Notes: generated by a model not told the origin, from the letters alone. A DNA stretch of 64,000 nucleotides from a bacterium (GCA_013823945.1 PNMZ01000004.1:1-64000); one strand, 5' to 3'; positions 42,927 to 52,748 are shown, numbered from the stretch's first letter. A program made the numbers and translations.

Positions 42927-43838
42927 ATGTCCCGCTGGCCAAACTGGCTTCCTCATCCGGCTTTGGTTTTTGTTGTTTTGGCGTGGGGTTTGAACTTTGT
43001 CGTAGTGAAATTTGCGCTTGAGGCATGGCCCGTCCAGGTGGTTATGGTGCTTAGATATTTGCTGATGGTTCCGGTGATGGGAGCCTACGCAATTGCAGTA
43101 AAGCAGACCTATAAACCGGTTGGAAAAGAGTGGATTCGATTTCTCTTCGCAGGATTTTTGAGCACGGGACTTTACATGGTTCTCTTTTTGGAGGGCATGA
43201 GCCGAGTCGGAGCGGCCCAGGGTGCGGTTTGTTTGGCGACAGCTCCGATTTGGGTTTCTATCATTTCTGTTGTTGTCGGACAGGAGATCGGGCGGTGGCA
43301 ACTTTTTGTTGGAGGAGGAATCGCTTATGCGGGGGTTGCGGGGGTGATTTGGATGGGGACAGGGGAGCGATACTGGACTCCGCTTGGGCTTGGTCTAGTA
43401 TTGGCGAGTGCTTTGGTGTGGGCGACGAGTGTCGTGCTGATGAAGCCACTCCTGAAAGATCGTCCGGCGATTGGGGTTTATCTGGCGACTTACGCAGGGG
43501 CAGCGTTCGTTTTGCTCCCTTATGGCGGAATGGCGACATTGCAGTTTGACTACAGTACGATCGGATTTTGGGGGTGGATGGGATTGGCTTATCTGACTCT
43601 CATTGCGGGGGCTGGGGCGTTCACGGCTTATTATGTGGGGGTTCGGGAAGTTGGATCCGCGAAGGCTTCGATGGTTGCCTATTTCGTACCGGTGGTTGCA
43701 GCCATATCAGCTTGGGTGCTCCGGGGAGATTCTCTGAATGCTTTGCAGATTGCGGGGGTGGTGCTTGTTCTGTTTGGGGTTGGTTTGGCTAGTTTAAAGG
43801 GTAAGAAAGTCGAGCCGACTGAGCCGATTGGGGTTTAA
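42927..43838 (+). CDS. EamA/DMT-family transporter
   Basis: A 303-residue integral membrane protein of the drug/metabolite transporter superfamily. Ten hydrophobic helices form two EamA repeats (about 10-140 and 155-295); each repeat has the usual Gly/Ala helix ends, for example LSTGLYMVLFLEGMSRVGAA in the first. The substrate cannot be read from sequence. The gene is divergent from the 42114-42839 gene and is followed by an oxidoreductase gene 21 bases later. Confidence 0.9.
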   Translation: MSRWPNWLPHPALVFVVLAWGLNFVVVKFALEAWPVQVVMVLRYLLMVPVMGAYAIAVKQTYKPVGKEWIRFLFAGFLSTGLYMVLFLEGMSRVGAAQGAVCLATAPIWVSIISVVVGQEIGRWQLFVGGGIAYAGVAGVIWMGTGERYWTPLGLGLVLASALVWATSVVLMKPLLKDRPAIGVYLATYAGAAFVLLPYGGMATLQFDYSTIGFWGWMGLAYLTLIAGAGAFTAYYVGVREVGSAKASMVAYFVPVVAAISAWVLRGDSLNALQIAGVVLVLFGVGLASLKGKKVEPTEPIGV

Positions 43839-43845
43839 GATCGGA

Positions 43846-43851
43846 TAGGAT
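43846..43851 (+). promoter_or_regulatory. Putative -10 box (TAGGAT) of the oxidoreductase gene
   Basis: TAGGAT ends 8 bases before the ATG at 43860. A GAGGGG stretch lies between, but too close to the ATG to work well as a ribosome site. Confidence 0.3.
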
Positions 43852-43859
43852 AGAGGGGT

Positions 43860-44864
43860 ATGAAAGTTGGGATTCTTGGCACGGGTGGGATGGGGAATGT
43901 TCATGCTCGTCATTACGCGAACATATCGGGTGTTGAGCTTGTGGCCTGGGATCGCGATTCAGACAAGTTGGGGGCTTTTTCTAAGCATCATGGGGCGGCG
44001 AAAGCGACTAGCTACGAGGATTTGTTGAATCAGGTTGACCTTGTTGATATTTGTTTGCCAACGCCATTGCATTTGGATTTTGTTCTGCAAGCCATAGAAT
44101 CAGGTACGGCGACATTGGTCGAGAAACCAATGGCACGACGGCTTCATGAATGCCGAAGAATGATTGATGCGGCGAACGCAAAGAAAGTGCAACTTGGAGT
44201 GGGACATGTGGTGCGGTTTTTTCCCGAGCACCGAAAGATTCATGAGTTAGTTTTAGCCGGGGAAGTTGGGACACCCGCAAGCTGCCGGATGCGACGTGGT
44301 GGTCGATGTCCGATGGGAAGTGAGGGTTGGTTTAGAGACTTAGAGCAGTCTGGCGGCGTGATTCTCGATTTAGCGATCCACGATTACGATTGGTTGAGAT
44401 GGACGTTTGGGGAAGTGATTCAGGTGTACGCGAAATCTGTTCGGTTGGGTAGCACGGTTCCCGATACACAGATTGAAGGAGATTACGCGGTCGCAACGCT
44501 AAGTTTTGAATCTGGATTGGTGGCCAATGTAGAAACGACCTGGATGGATCCCAGTGGGTTCCGGTCAACGCTTGAAGTGACTGGGTCGAACGGGATGATT
44601 GAGTTTGATTCTCGCCAGAACCCAGCTTGGCGTGTTCATACCGATTCCGGTTCCATGGCGGGTGGTCAGATGGACGGAATGGATGACCCTTACTATCGTC
44701 ACCTTTCAGCGGTGGTGGATGCGGTGCGTTTGGGATCCGAGATGCCGATCAGTGGTGAAGAGGGGATGAAAGCCGTAGCGATAGCAGAAGCGGCAATTCA
44801 AAGCGCGGTGGAGGGACGCCCGGTTGACCCCAGGGTACTCATGGCGGAGGCATCAGCGGTTTGA
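43860..44864 (+). CDS. Gfo/Idh/MocA family oxidoreductase
   Basis: A 334-residue NAD(P)-dependent oxidoreductase. The Rossmann motif GILGTGGMGNVHARHY opens the protein; the family EKP motif is in TLVEKPMARRL (about 90); the catalytic-region His is in DLAIHDYDWLRW (about 173). Members act on sugars or inositols, and the substrate is unknown here. The downstream BNR-repeat gene starts in the last codons, so a joint role with a surface glycan-binding or glycosidase-like protein is possible. Confidence 0.9.
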   Translation: MKVGILGTGGMGNVHARHYANISGVELVAWDRDSDKLGAFSKHHGAAKATSYEDLLNQVDLVDICLPTPLHLDFVLQAIESGTATLVEKPMARRLHECRRMIDAANAKKVQLGVGHVVRFFPEHRKIHELVLAGEVGTPASCRMRRGGRCPMGSEGWFRDLEQSGGVILDLAIHDYDWLRWTFGEVIQVYAKSVRLGSTVPDTQIEGDYAVATLSFESGLVANVETTWMDPSGFRSTLEVTGSNGMIEFDSRQNPAWRVHTDSGSMAGGQMDGMDDPYYRHLSAVVDAVRLGSEMPISGEEGMKAVAIAEAAIQSAVEGRPVDPRVLMAEASAV

Positions 44865-46126
44865 TTTCCCTTGCGCTTTTGGCTTTGGCGGCAGACGTTT
44901 CGTTTTTGAATGTTGAAATTGCGGTTAAGCAGGGAAACGGGTTTTCGCCATGCGAGCCTAGTGTTGCGATTAGCCGGACGAATCCGGATGTCATTGTTGC
45001 CGGAGCTGTTTTGGACAATGTGATGGTGAGCCAGGATGGAGGGAAGACTTGGAGGCAGAGTCAGCTGAAGTCGGAGTTTGGGGTTTATGGAGACCCAACG
45101 GTGATCAGCAATGCGGCGGGAGAGTTTTATTACTTTCACCTCGCAAATCCGGGGCCACAGGATCGGTGGCTGGAGCGGTTGGTTTGCCAGAAATCTACGG
45201 ACAGCGGGAAAAGTTGGACGACCCTGAGCGGGGTTGGGCACAACCCGCCGAAGCATCAGGATAAGCAGTGGCCAGCAGTTCATCCGACAAAGGATGAGAT
45301 TGTTCTGACTTGGACGCAATTTGATAAGTACGGGGAGAAGGATTTGAAGTTTGAATCAAATATTTTGTTCTCGAAGTCGATAGATGGAGGAAAGCAGTGG
45401 AGTTCTCCCGTTGAAATTAATGATGTTTCGGGAGATTGTGTTGATGGGGATGATACGACGGAGGGGGCGGTTCCGGCAGTCGGAAAGGATGGGACGGTTT
45501 ATGTGACTTGGAGTGCGCATGGGGTGATTTGGTTTGATCAATCAGTCGATGGGGGGAAGACATGGGGGAATGACCGGGCGATTGCGCGCCAGTTTGGGGG
45601 ATGGGATCAGGAGATTCCGGGGATTGGACGGGCAAATGGGATGCCCGTTTTGATGATGGACAATTCTGGTGGTGTGAACGATGGGAATCTGTATTGCTTG
45701 TTTGCGGATCAGCGGGCGGGGGAGAGGGATACGGATATTTTTATGATTCGCTCGACAGATGGAGGAGCAAATTGGTCAAATGCAAAGCGGATAAACCAGG
45801 ACGCGGTGGGGGCGCACCAGTTTTTCCCGTGGCTAGCGGTTGACCAAGCGACGGGGGATATGTTCGCGGTTTTTTATGACCGTCGAGGGCTTATGGGGCT
45901 CGAAACGAATGTTTATGTGGCGTGGTCGCGCGATGGTGGGTTGACTTGGCGGGAACGGCGTGTGAATCGTGAGGTGATTGACATGCAGCCCAAGGGGTTC
46001 TTTGGCGATTACAACAATATCGCGGCTCAGTCGGGGCGAGTTGTTCCATTATGGACGGGAGTTCGGGAAGGGGTGACGAGTGTTTGGGCGGGGGTTTTGA
46101 GTTTGGCAGACCTTGAGAGGAGGTAG
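44861..46126 (+). CDS. Exported BNR/Asp-box beta-propeller protein
   Basis: A 421-residue protein with a short N-terminal hydrophobic stretch (MISLALLALAADV, probable signal peptide). Six Asp-box motifs of the form S-x-D-x-G-x-x-W are visible (SQDGGKTW, STDSGKSW, SIDGGKQW, SVDGGKTW, STDGGANW, SRDGGLTW), matching the blades of a sialidase-type propeller. No clear Arg triad of a sialidase is apparent, so it may bind or process glycans in another way. The TTG start overlaps the preceding stop codon, with GGAGG 10 bases upstream. Confidence 0.8.
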   Translation: MISLALLALAADVSFLNVEIAVKQGNGFSPCEPSVAISRTNPDVIVAGAVLDNVMVSQDGGKTWRQSQLKSEFGVYGDPTVISNAAGEFYYFHLANPGPQDRWLERLVCQKSTDSGKSWTTLSGVGHNPPKHQDKQWPAVHPTKDEIVLTWTQFDKYGEKDLKFESNILFSKSIDGGKQWSSPVEINDVSGDCVDGDDTTEGAVPAVGKDGTVYVTWSAHGVIWFDQSVDGGKTWGNDRAIARQFGGWDQEIPGIGRANGMPVLMMDNSGGVNDGNLYCLFADQRAGERDTDIFMIRSTDGGANWSNAKRINQDAVGAHQFFPWLAVDQATGDMFAVFYDRRGLMGLETNVYVAWSRDGGLTWRERRVNREVIDMQPKGFFGDYNNIAAQSGRVVPLWTGVREGVTSVWAGVLSLADLERR

Positions 46127-46207
46127 CAGATCAAGAGAGATGGCTTCATTATCCCAGTACTCTTGCGAGGTTTGATTTAGTGCAGAAGGCTCGTTAGCTA
46201 ATTCTGT

Positions 46208-46213
46208 TATATT
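46208..46213 (+). promoter_or_regulatory. Extended -10 box (TGTTATATT) of a PEP-CTERM gene
   Basis: TATATT with TG one base upstream ends 6 bases before the ATG at 46220, predicting a leaderless message. No -35 box is seen, as is usual for extended -10 promoters. Confidence 0.45.
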
Positions 46214-46219
46214 GATTGA

Positions 46220-46864
46220 ATGAGAAATCATTTTCGATTCTTAACAGTTACTTCAGGAGTGGTCTTGTGCGGAATGAGCTTTGGTGCGACATTGCTTGCG
46301 AACACCACGTCTAACAACGGAGGAGCCGCAGGGTGGGGCATGTTCTTTGACGTTACTGCGGTTAGTACGACACTCAACATTACTTCTATGACGACCTTCT
46401 CATCTGCGCCGGTAGGTGGAAGTTTTTCTATAGAGGTTTTTCGTCGATCTACCTCTGCACTCGGAGGAGCGTTAACAGGGGCGGGAAGCTCTTCTTCTGG
46501 TTGGACTTCGCTTGGGATTGCTTCAGCTACCCAAGGTGCGGTCGTAAATGGAGAGTCTCTTGCGATTGATATTCCAGGTATTACGGTAGTTGGTGGAACT
46601 ACTGTTGGTGTTGCACTTGTCTTTATAAATGCTGGTCCAAACTACTTTGGAACAGGTAGTGCGCCACTTCAAGATTTTACAGATGGAGTTCTGTCGTTGA
46701 AAACGGGGGATGCCCGATCAGCACCGTTCACTCAAACAGGCACCTTTTTCAGCTCTCGAGGTCTTTCTGGATCACTCACGTATGAAGCTGTGCCGGAGCC
46801 GATGACCTTGCTGGGACTAGCTGCTATCAGCGGTTATTTAGCTCAGAAACGAAAGAAAGTCTGA
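46220..46864 (+). CDS. PEP-CTERM sorting-domain protein
   Basis: A 214-residue exported protein with a signal peptide (about 1-22) and a C-terminal sorting signal: VPEPMTLLGLAAISGYLAQK then a basic end (KRKKV). Such ends are recognised by exosortase, which is not in this window. The middle is beta-rich and Ser/Thr/Gly-rich with no catalytic motif. Confidence 0.85.
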   Translation: MRNHFRFLTVTSGVVLCGMSFGATLLANTTSNNGGAAGWGMFFDVTAVSTTLNITSMTTFSSAPVGGSFSIEVFRRSTSALGGALTGAGSSSSGWTSLGIASATQGAVVNGESLAIDIPGITVVGGTTVGVALVFINAGPNYFGTGSAPLQDFTDGVLSLKTGDARSAPFTQTGTFFSSRGLSGSLTYEAVPEPMTLLGLAAISGYLAQKRKKV

Positions 46865-46883
46865 GATTTGGTACTCACCGAAG

Positions 46884-46919
46884 AGTCCGCTGGGTTGTTT
46901 GACTCGGCGGACTTTCTTA
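46884..46919. terminator. Terminator between the PEP-CTERM gene and hutI
   Basis: Stem agtccgc (46884-46890) with gcggact (46907-46913), followed by tttctt. It can stop the 46220 gene; the hutI stop codon lies just past the right arm. Confidence 0.75.
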
Positions 46920-48122
46920 TTCTTGGTGCTTTCCAGAGAACCAGGATTTGATGAGTGGTGGAGATTGGAGCTGGGCGACGAGTTGGATGGGGTGGTCTAT
47001 GGCCCAGAGGGCAAGGTCGGCGGATTTGCCGACTTCGAGGGTGCCAATTTCGTTTTGGAGTCCGAGGGCGCGGGCGGCGTTGATGGTTGCGCCGAGGAGG
47101 GATTCGGTAGGAGTCAGGCCGAAAAGCGTGCTCGCCATATTGAGGGCGAGAAGGAGGTTCGTAGAGGGGCTGGTGCCGGGGTTGCAGTCGGTGCTGATGG
47201 CCATCGGGACACCATGGTCACGGAAGGACTGAATGGGAGGGAGTTGAGTTTCGCGGAGGTAGTAAAAGGCGGTAGGGAGGAGGACGGCAACGGTGCCACT
47301 CTCGGCCATATGTTTAACGGACGCTTCGGAGGTGTACTCGACGTGATCGGCGGACAGAGCACCGAATTCGGCGGCGAGGCCGGCTCCTTCAAGATTGGAG
47401 AGTTGATCGGCGTGTAGCCGGATGGCGATGTTAAGAGCTTTGGCGGCTCGAAACAGTCGTCGGGTTTGGTCGGGGGTGAAGCCAACGGTTTCGGTGAAGC
47501 AATCTATGTAGTCGGCAAGGTTTTCTTTGTTGATTTGGGGCAGGGTGACGGCGATGATGTGGTCAATGTAGTCGTCTTTGGAGGTGAATTCGGGGGGGAG
47601 GGTGTGGGCGGCGAGGAGGCCTTTGATGACGCGGAGGGGCAGTGTCTCGCCGAGCTTTTTGGCGACGCGAAGAATTTTGAGTTCGGACTCAAGCGTTAGG
47701 CCGTAGCCGGATTTGATGTCGAGGGTAGTGACGCCTTGGGCGATGAAGTCTTGGGCGCGTTTCGAGGCTCCTTCGGTCAGTGCGTTTTCTGAGGCGGCGC
47801 GGGTGGCGTGGACGGTGGAAAGGATTCCGCCACCTTCGGCGCAGATTGTTTGGTAGGATTTGCCTTCGAGCCGGGCTTCATATTCGTGGGCCCGGCATCC
47901 GGCGTAGACGAGGTGGGTGTGGCAGTCGATGAATCCGGGGAGGAGCCATGCGCCTTGGGCGTTGATTTCTTCGGTGGGGTTTGTTTCGGCGGGGATTTCT
48001 GAGTCGGGGCCGATCCAGGCGATGCGTTGATTTTGGATGATCAGGGCGTGGTTGGGGAGATGACTGATCGAGTCATTAGTCATCGTTGCAAGATTCGCAT
48101 TGCGGATGAGAGTGGTGGTCAC
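46917..48122 (-). CDS. hutI: Imidazolonepropionase
   Basis: A 401-residue amidohydrolase that opens imidazolone-5-propionate to N-formimino-glutamate, the third step of histidine degradation. The metal motif PGFIDCHTHLVYAG (about 63-76), the Lys/His segments KSGYGL and IRLHADQLSN, and the late STDCNPGTSP are all present. The GTG at 48122 has a TAAACT box 8 bases upstream. It is separated from the other hut genes by a prepilin gene. Confidence 0.95.
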   Translation of the reverse strand: MTTTLIRNANLATMTNDSISHLPNHALIIQNQRIAWIGPDSEIPAETNPTEEINAQGAWLLPGFIDCHTHLVYAGCRAHEYEARLEGKSYQTICAEGGGILSTVHATRAASENALTEGASKRAQDFIAQGVTTLDIKSGYGLTLESELKILRVAKKLGETLPLRVIKGLLAAHTLPPEFTSKDDYIDHIIAVTLPQINKENLADYIDCFTETVGFTPDQTRRLFRAAKALNIAIRLHADQLSNLEGAGLAAEFGALSADHVEYTSEASVKHMAESGTVAVLLPTAFYYLRETQLPPIQSFRDHGVPMAISTDCNPGTSPSTNLLLALNMASTLFGLTPTESLLGATINAARALGLQNEIGTLEVGKSADLALWAIDHPIQLVAQLQSPPLIKSWFSGKHQE

Positions 48123-48130
48123 TTCAACTC

Positions 48131-48136
48131 AGTTTA
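48131..48136 (-). promoter_or_regulatory. Putative -10 box (TAAACT) of hutI
   Basis: On the minus strand TAAACT ends 8 bases before the GTG start of hutI, with no ribosome site between. Confidence 0.35.
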
Positions 48137-48162
48137 GCTCGATTGAAGTGACCTCAGAACAC

Positions 48163-49059
48163 TCAGTTCACATCAATAGCCAATGGATATCGCACGACAT
48201 GATCGGGGAAATGGTCGAACTTGGCTCGGCCCCATCGCATCCATTTCACATGAGAATCAGCATAGATGTAGTTGGCTCCGCCGTTATGCCGGTTGTATTT
48301 GATCCAACCTTCGTTTGGACGACTCCCCGAGCCCCAGTTGACCATGGCTCCTTCACCAGCCCACGCGTCGTAGTCGTCCTGGGGCACATAGTAAAAGTCG
48401 CTGTTGGGATCAGTTAAACCCTCGGAGTTTCGTTCCGAGAACATGATTATGTTTGGGTCTTCGAGGCTTGCAATGGCAGATTCTGTTGCAAAGCCGTCGA
48501 GGACACCTTCGACTCCGTAGCGGCACGATTTGTGGGTAAAAATTGAGTTAATGAGGTAGCTATACATGACGGTGTTTGAAGCTTGAGCGAGACAGCTTTC
48601 GCTTTGGGGATTGATGGTGCATTCCTCTCCGACAATCTCGGTGTCTCCATTAAAATCGTACAAGTTTGTGGCGAGTTTTTGTGATTTTGGGCCATGGTCG
48701 CCTGGGCAAAACGCGATTTGTCGACTCTTCATGTAGGGTTGGAAAAAGATTGCCCACGGTTTTTCGGCTTGGCTATTTCCAAATCCTCCGCCCGTGCAGT
48801 CGTTTGGATCGGTTGGGAGATTGACGGTTAGCGAACCATCATCAAGTACCCAATCCTCGTGATGGTGAAAGAGCTGTCCTTCGTAGTCGGCCATGTAGAG
48901 TTGGGCAGCCAGTCCGAGTTGTTTTTCGTTGTTGAGGCATGCTGACTTTTTTGCCGACTCCTTCGCTTGGGCAAATACGGGGAATAAGATTGCGGCGACT
49001 ATAGCAATGATTGCGATGACAACAAGAAGTTCGATGAGAGTGAAAGCACGTGTCTTCAT
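48163..49059 (-). CDS. Prepilin-like protein (DUF1559-type)
   Basis: A 298-residue protein with the prepilin N terminus MKTRA then [20 protein letters not shown] and [14 protein letters not shown]. The C-terminal part is beta-rich and ends near [13 protein letters not shown]. It is related in design to the prepilin at 31737, with little similarity beyond the N terminus. A full sigma70-type promoter lies directly upstream and the message would be leaderless. It lies between hutG and hutI on the same strand. Confidence 0.88.
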   Translation of the reverse strand: MKTRAFTLIELLVVIAIIAIVAAILFPVFAQAKESAKKSACLNNEKQLGLAAQLYMADYEGQLFHHHEDWVLDDGSLTVNLPTDPNDCTGGGFGNSQAEKPWAIFFQPYMKSRQIAFCPGDHGPKSQKLATNLYDFNGDTEIVGEECTINPQSESCLAQASNTVMYSYLINSIFTHKSCRYGVEGVLDGFATESAIASLEDPNIIMFSERNSEGLTDPNSDFYYVPQDDYDAWAGEGAMVNWGSGSRPNEGWIKYNRHNGGANYIYADSHVKWMRWGRAKFDHFPDHVVRYPLAIDVN

Positions 49060-49066
49060 AACTTGG

Positions 49067-49095
49067 AGTGTAAATCGGGTTTAAATACTGTTCAA
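49067..49095 (-). promoter_or_regulatory. Promoter of the second prepilin gene
   Basis: On the minus strand TTGAAC (49095-49090), a 17-base spacer, and TACACT (49072-49067). The predicted start falls on or next to the ATG at 49059. This is the clearest complete promoter among the leaderless candidates. Confidence 0.6.
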
Positions 49096-49165
49096 CGAAC
49101 TGTAATGAACTATTCAGATTGGTACCTCTTTCAGGATGAACCTCATTCCATGGTCACAACCTGAA

Positions 49166-49180
49166 GAAGTCGAAGACTTC
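49166..49180. other. Small hairpin downstream of hutG
   Basis: gaagtc/gacttc (49166-49171 with 49175-49180) with loop gaa lies 18 bases past the hutG stop. No T run follows. It may mark the hutG message end. Confidence 0.35.
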
Positions 49181-49197
49181 CCGCTCCCGAGAATGCC

Positions 49198-50133
49198 CTA
49201 GGGAGAGGGGGCCAGAGAATTCACGGTTTGGTAGATGAGGCGGGCGGCGAGGCGGGAGGTGCGGTGGTCAATGTCGTGGGTGGGGTTGAGTTCGGCGACG
49301 TCCATGATGGCGAGTTTGCCTGACTTTGCGGCGATTTTGAGGAGGGGTTCGATGACTTCGGGGGCAAGACCGAGAGCGGCGGGAGCGGAGACTCCGGGCG
49401 CATAGGCGGCTGGAAAGACGTCCAAGCAGATCGTCAAGTAGAGATGGTCTAACCCATCGAGCCAGGTACTGAGGTCTTGCTTTGCTTCTTCGAGGTGGAG
49501 CAATGTGAGTCGTTCATCGAGGCGGAATTGGACGGAGTGCTTTTGAGCGGTGCGGAAAAGAGCGGCAGTGTTGGACGCAGATGAGATTCCGAAGCAGGCG
49601 TACTTGATTCGCGGTCCAGCGATTTCGAAGGCATCGGCGGCCCAGGTTCCGCTGGTTCGTTGATTGTCTCGGCGCATGTCAAAGTGGGCATCGAAGTTGA
49701 GGATGCCGATAGTGCCTTGAGGTCGGGCGGCGTTCAGCGCCGCAAACGAGGCGAATCCGATTTCGTGACCTCCACCGAGGCCGACGACAAGCTGAGATTT
49801 TTTGAGTGCGGCGGAGGCGAGTCCGGAGTATTCTCCTTGAGCGAGTTCGAGGTTCTTGTCGTGGCAGGCGACGTCGCCCAAGTCGTGAAGGGGAAGGGGT
49901 TGGTGGATGGCGAGGTTCGACAGGGCTTGGCGGAGTTGTTGGGGGCCCTGCTTGGCACCTACGCGGCCCTGGTTGCGGAATACGCCCTCATCACAAGCGA
50001 ATCCCAGAAGGTTGATTGCGCCGGGGTTGGGGGATGGTCCGATTTCGACGATGTGGTGCCAGCGATGACCATCTGGGCCGTCGAGCGGATCGTGTCGGCC
50101 CTGCCAGGATTGTTTGGTTGGTTCGACGAGCAT
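49198..50133 (-). CDS. hutG: Formimidoylglutamase (arginase family)
   Basis: A 311-residue enzyme of the arginase fold that removes formamide from N-formimino-glutamate, the last hut step. Manganese ligand motifs are GGGHEIGF, NFDAHFDMR and CLDVFPAAYAPGVSAPA, in order, plus DVAELNP. The LDVFP variant of the usual DxD motif fits the HutG branch. It starts 51 bases after the stress-protein gene on the same strand. Confidence 0.92.
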   Translation of the reverse strand: MLVEPTKQSWQGRHDPLDGPDGHRWHHIVEIGPSPNPGAINLLGFACDEGVFRNQGRVGAKQGPQQLRQALSNLAIHQPLPLHDLGDVACHDKNLELAQGEYSGLASAALKKSQLVVGLGGGHEIGFASFAALNAARPQGTIGILNFDAHFDMRRDNQRTSGTWAADAFEIAGPRIKYACFGISSASNTAALFRTAQKHSVQFRLDERLTLLHLEEAKQDLSTWLDGLDHLYLTICLDVFPAAYAPGVSAPAALGLAPEVIEPLLKIAAKSGKLAIMDVAELNPTHDIDHRTSRLAARLIYQTVNSLAPSP

Positions 50134-50183
50134 GTGTCCACTTTTATCCGAACTGGCACCAAAAGGGCGTCAGCAAAATGATC

Positions 50184-51077
50184 TCATGTCTTTCCTGCCT
50201 TCAGCAGCAAGACGGAAGTATTCTCATGGAGTACTTGGTGCAATGATTGGCTCCCTATCATGAGTCTTTCAAAGAAATTGTGGCCTTGAGACCCCATGAT
50301 TAGGAGTTCTGACTGAGTTTCTTTGAGAGCGCTGGGCAAAGCGACTCGTAAGTTATCTTGAGAAACTAGAACAGACAATTCGGTTGCGAGTGGAGCCAGA
50401 CCATCGGCTATTTGAAGATTAGTTTGCTCAAGTTTTTCCTTTATCCATATTGGGGCAATCTCGGCCATGTCGGGTAAATCTTTAAGGGCAAACGACATAG
50501 TTTCTTTTTGCGATTCGTTGGTTGTGAAAACTATAAGTCTGCCAAGTGATAAGCCCTTCATTTCTTTTAGACGTTCGATGCACTTGACCATGTATGGTGA
50601 ATGATCAGTTGAAAGAAGAGCCGTAATCGAACCCAAGTTTTTATGTTCATTTTTGACGATGAGGAGGGGGATATTTGCGGAGAGGACAAGTGCTTTCGCT
50701 GTGCTGCCAAAAATCAGAGATTCAGAAGGTGATTTGATAGAAGACCGGATGGCGATGAGGTCACAGTTTGACTTCTCGGCAATCTCCGTAAATATATTCC
50801 TGACGTTGCCTTCGCGGATCGATTGATGACACTGAACATTGTGTTGGGATAGGAAGGCGGTTGCTAAGTCGAGTGCTTCTTGACCTTGCCGTCGAAACTC
50901 TTGGTAAATGGTTGCTATAGGGTGATCAAGACTGACTGAGGGGAATGATGAATCTGGCAATAGTGATTCGATGCAGTGCACCAGTTCAGCTTCAAATCCG
51001 TCAGGAAACAACCTGACCAAGAGATTCGCAGCACCCTGCCATGCCTGCATGGTGTCAATTCCAATTAGAATTCTCAT
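50184..51077 (-). CDS. Tandem universal stress protein (UspA)
   Basis: A 297-residue protein with two UspA domains (about 1-143 and 150-297). The second has the nucleotide-binding pattern G-SQ-G-9x-G-S (GSQGHNFFERLMIGS); in the first the glycine pair is replaced (IRSSIKSPSESLIFGST), so it is probably degenerate. A perfect TATACT box lies 7 bases before the ATG. It sits between hutH and hutG, an unusual place. Confidence 0.9.
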   Translation of the reverse strand: MRILIGIDTMQAWQGAANLLVRLFPDGFEAELVHCIESLLPDSSFPSVSLDHPIATIYQEFRRQGQEALDLATAFLSQHNVQCHQSIREGNVRNIFTEIAEKSNCDLIAIRSSIKSPSESLIFGSTAKALVLSANIPLLIVKNEHKNLGSITALLSTDHSPYMVKCIERLKEMKGLSLGRLIVFTTNESQKETMSFALKDLPDMAEIAPIWIKEKLEQTNLQIADGLAPLATELSVLVSQDNLRVALPSALKETQSELLIMGSQGHNFFERLMIGSQSLHQVLHENTSVLLLKAGKT

Positions 51078-51084
51078 ATGGTGA

Positions 51085-51090
51085 AGTATA
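51085..51090 (-). promoter_or_regulatory. Putative -10 box (TATACT) of the tandem Usp gene
   Basis: On the minus strand TATACT ends 7 bases before the ATG at 51077. The box is one base from consensus. No ribosome site is seen. Confidence 0.45.
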
Positions 51091-51129
51091 CACAGGATGA
51101 TTGTTCATTGCTCTCCCTTCAGAATCAAT

Positions 51130-52653
51130 TTATGAGCTTGGAAAAAGATTCAAGGAGTCCAAGTTGCAATGGTTTGTACTCATTAATAGGCCGATTTTTG
51201 CGATATCGGGGGCGAAGTAGCGATCTTCGTTATACGGAGGGACGAGATTGCGAATTTGGGCGTGGAGGGCTTCGAGGGAATCGCTGGTACGGAGCGGACG
51301 GTGGAATTCGATGCCTTGGGCGGCGGCAAGGAGTTCGATTGCGATAACGGTTTCGACGTTCTTCGCGATTGTGCAGAGTTTCCGGGCGGCGAAGGTTGCC
51401 ATGCTGACGTGATCTTCTTGGTTGGCTGATGTCGGGAGGCTATCCACGCTTGCGGGATGGGCAAGGGTTTTGTTTTCACTTACAAGAGCGGCGGCGGTGA
51501 CGTGGGCGATCATGAATCCGCTGTTGAGACCTGGATTCGGGGTGAGGAAGGGAGGGAGTCCGCTGAGGGTGCTGTCAATGAGCAGGGCGATGCGGCGTTC
51601 GGCAAGTCCGCCGATTTCAGCGCAAGCAATGGCGAGGCTGTCGGCAGCGAGAGCGACGGGTTCGGCGTGGAAGTTCCCGCCACTCAGTACATCGCCCGAT
51701 TCGGGGAAGACAAGGGGGTTATCGGTAACGCCGTTTGCTTCTGTGTGGAGAATTTTTGATTGGGCGTTGATTTGCTGAAGGATTGCGCCCATGACTTGGG
51801 GTTGACAGCGAAGGGAGTACGGATCTTGGACTCGATCATCGTTTTCCAGATGGCTAGCCCGAATTTCGGAGCCGCTCAGGAGGTCACGGTACATCTTGGC
51901 GACTTCGATTTGTTCCGTGTGACCTCGAACCTCGTGAATGCGGGGGTCAAACGGGGCGTCGGAGCCTTTTGCGGCATCAACAGAGAGGGCTCCGGCGAGG
52001 ATAGCAGCTCGGAATGCGCATTCGGTTTGGAACAAACCTCGGAGAGCAATGGCAGTGCTGACTTGAGTGCCATTAAGGAAAGCGAGACCCTCCTTGGCAT
52101 GAAGTTCGAGGGGTTTGATTCCGGCTTGGCTCAGGGCATCGGCAGCGGGTTGGATTTGGTTCTTGTAAAGAACCTCCCCTTCGCCCATCAGAGCGAGAGT
52201 GTAGTGGGCTAACGGGGCGAGGTCTCCAGATGCACCAACGCTCCCTTGACTAGGGATACATGGGAGGATTCCGGCATTGTGGATCGCGATGGCGGTTTGG
52301 AGCGATTCGGGTTGGATTCCGCTGTAGCCTTGGGCCAAAGAGGCTATTTTGAGGATTGCAATGAGGCGCGTTGTTTCTGGGTCAAGGACGGTGCCGACGC
52401 CGACGGCATGGGAGCGGACGAGATTGGTTTGAAGTTGGGTGAGTTGGTCGTCGGGGATATGGACTTTAGCGAGTTTGCCGAATCCGGTGTTGATTCCGTA
52501 GGCTGGCTCACCTTTGGCAACGATCCGGGCAACGGTTTCAGCGCCGGCTTGAACTTTGGCCCAGTTTTCGGCAGGGAGTTCGATGGGGATATGGGTGTCA
52601 CTGAGGGTTTTGAGGTCATTGAGAGCTAGAGAGCCGGGGGTGATGAGTGTCAT
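51130..52653 (-). CDS. hutH: Histidine ammonia-lyase
   Basis: A 507-residue enzyme that removes ammonia from histidine to give urocanate. The MIO cofactor triad Ala-Ser-Gly is in [15 protein letters not shown] (about 143-157). The substrate segments [10 protein letters not shown] and [15 protein letters not shown] are intact. Length matches the family. It follows hutU after a 95-base palindrome-rich spacer. Confidence 0.96.
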   Translation of the reverse strand: MTLITPGSLALNDLKTLSDTHIPIELPAENWAKVQAGAETVARIVAKGEPAYGINTGFGKLAKVHIPDDQLTQLQTNLVRSHAVGVGTVLDPETTRLIAILKIASLAQGYSGIQPESLQTAIAIHNAGILPCIPSQGSVGASGDLAPLAHYTLALMGEGEVLYKNQIQPAADALSQAGIKPLELHAKEGLAFLNGTQVSTAIALRGLFQTECAFRAAILAGALSVDAAKGSDAPFDPRIHEVRGHTEQIEVAKMYRDLLSGSEIRASHLENDDRVQDPYSLRCQPQVMGAILQQINAQSKILHTEANGVTDNPLVFPESGDVLSGGNFHAEPVALAADSLAIACAEIGGLAERRIALLIDSTLSGLPPFLTPNPGLNSGFMIAHVTAAALVSENKTLAHPASVDSLPTSANQEDHVSMATFAARKLCTIAKNVETVIAIELLAAAQGIEFHRPLRTSDSLEALHAQIRNLVPPYNEDRYFAPDIAKIGLLMSTNHCNLDSLNLFPSS

Positions 52654-52663
52654 TTTTTCTTTG

Positions 52664-52745
52664 CTTGAGTCAACCCCGCCAGGTTTCCCTTTCGGAAACC
52701 ACCCTCCTCAAGCTTGAGGAGGGAATTCTTGAGACGGGGATTTTT
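52664..52745. repeat. Palindrome-rich element between hutU and hutH
   Basis: A perfect 22-bp palindrome (52702-52723) sits next to a 7-bp hairpin, ggtttcc/ggaaacc (52682-52688 with 52694-52700), and both are enclosed by ccccg/cgggg (52674-52678 with 52735-52739). The sequence cttgag recurs at 52664, 52713 and 52728. The design resembles a REP-like or three-way-junction element. No other copy is visible in this window. Confidence 0.6.
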
Positions 52746-52748
52746 AAG

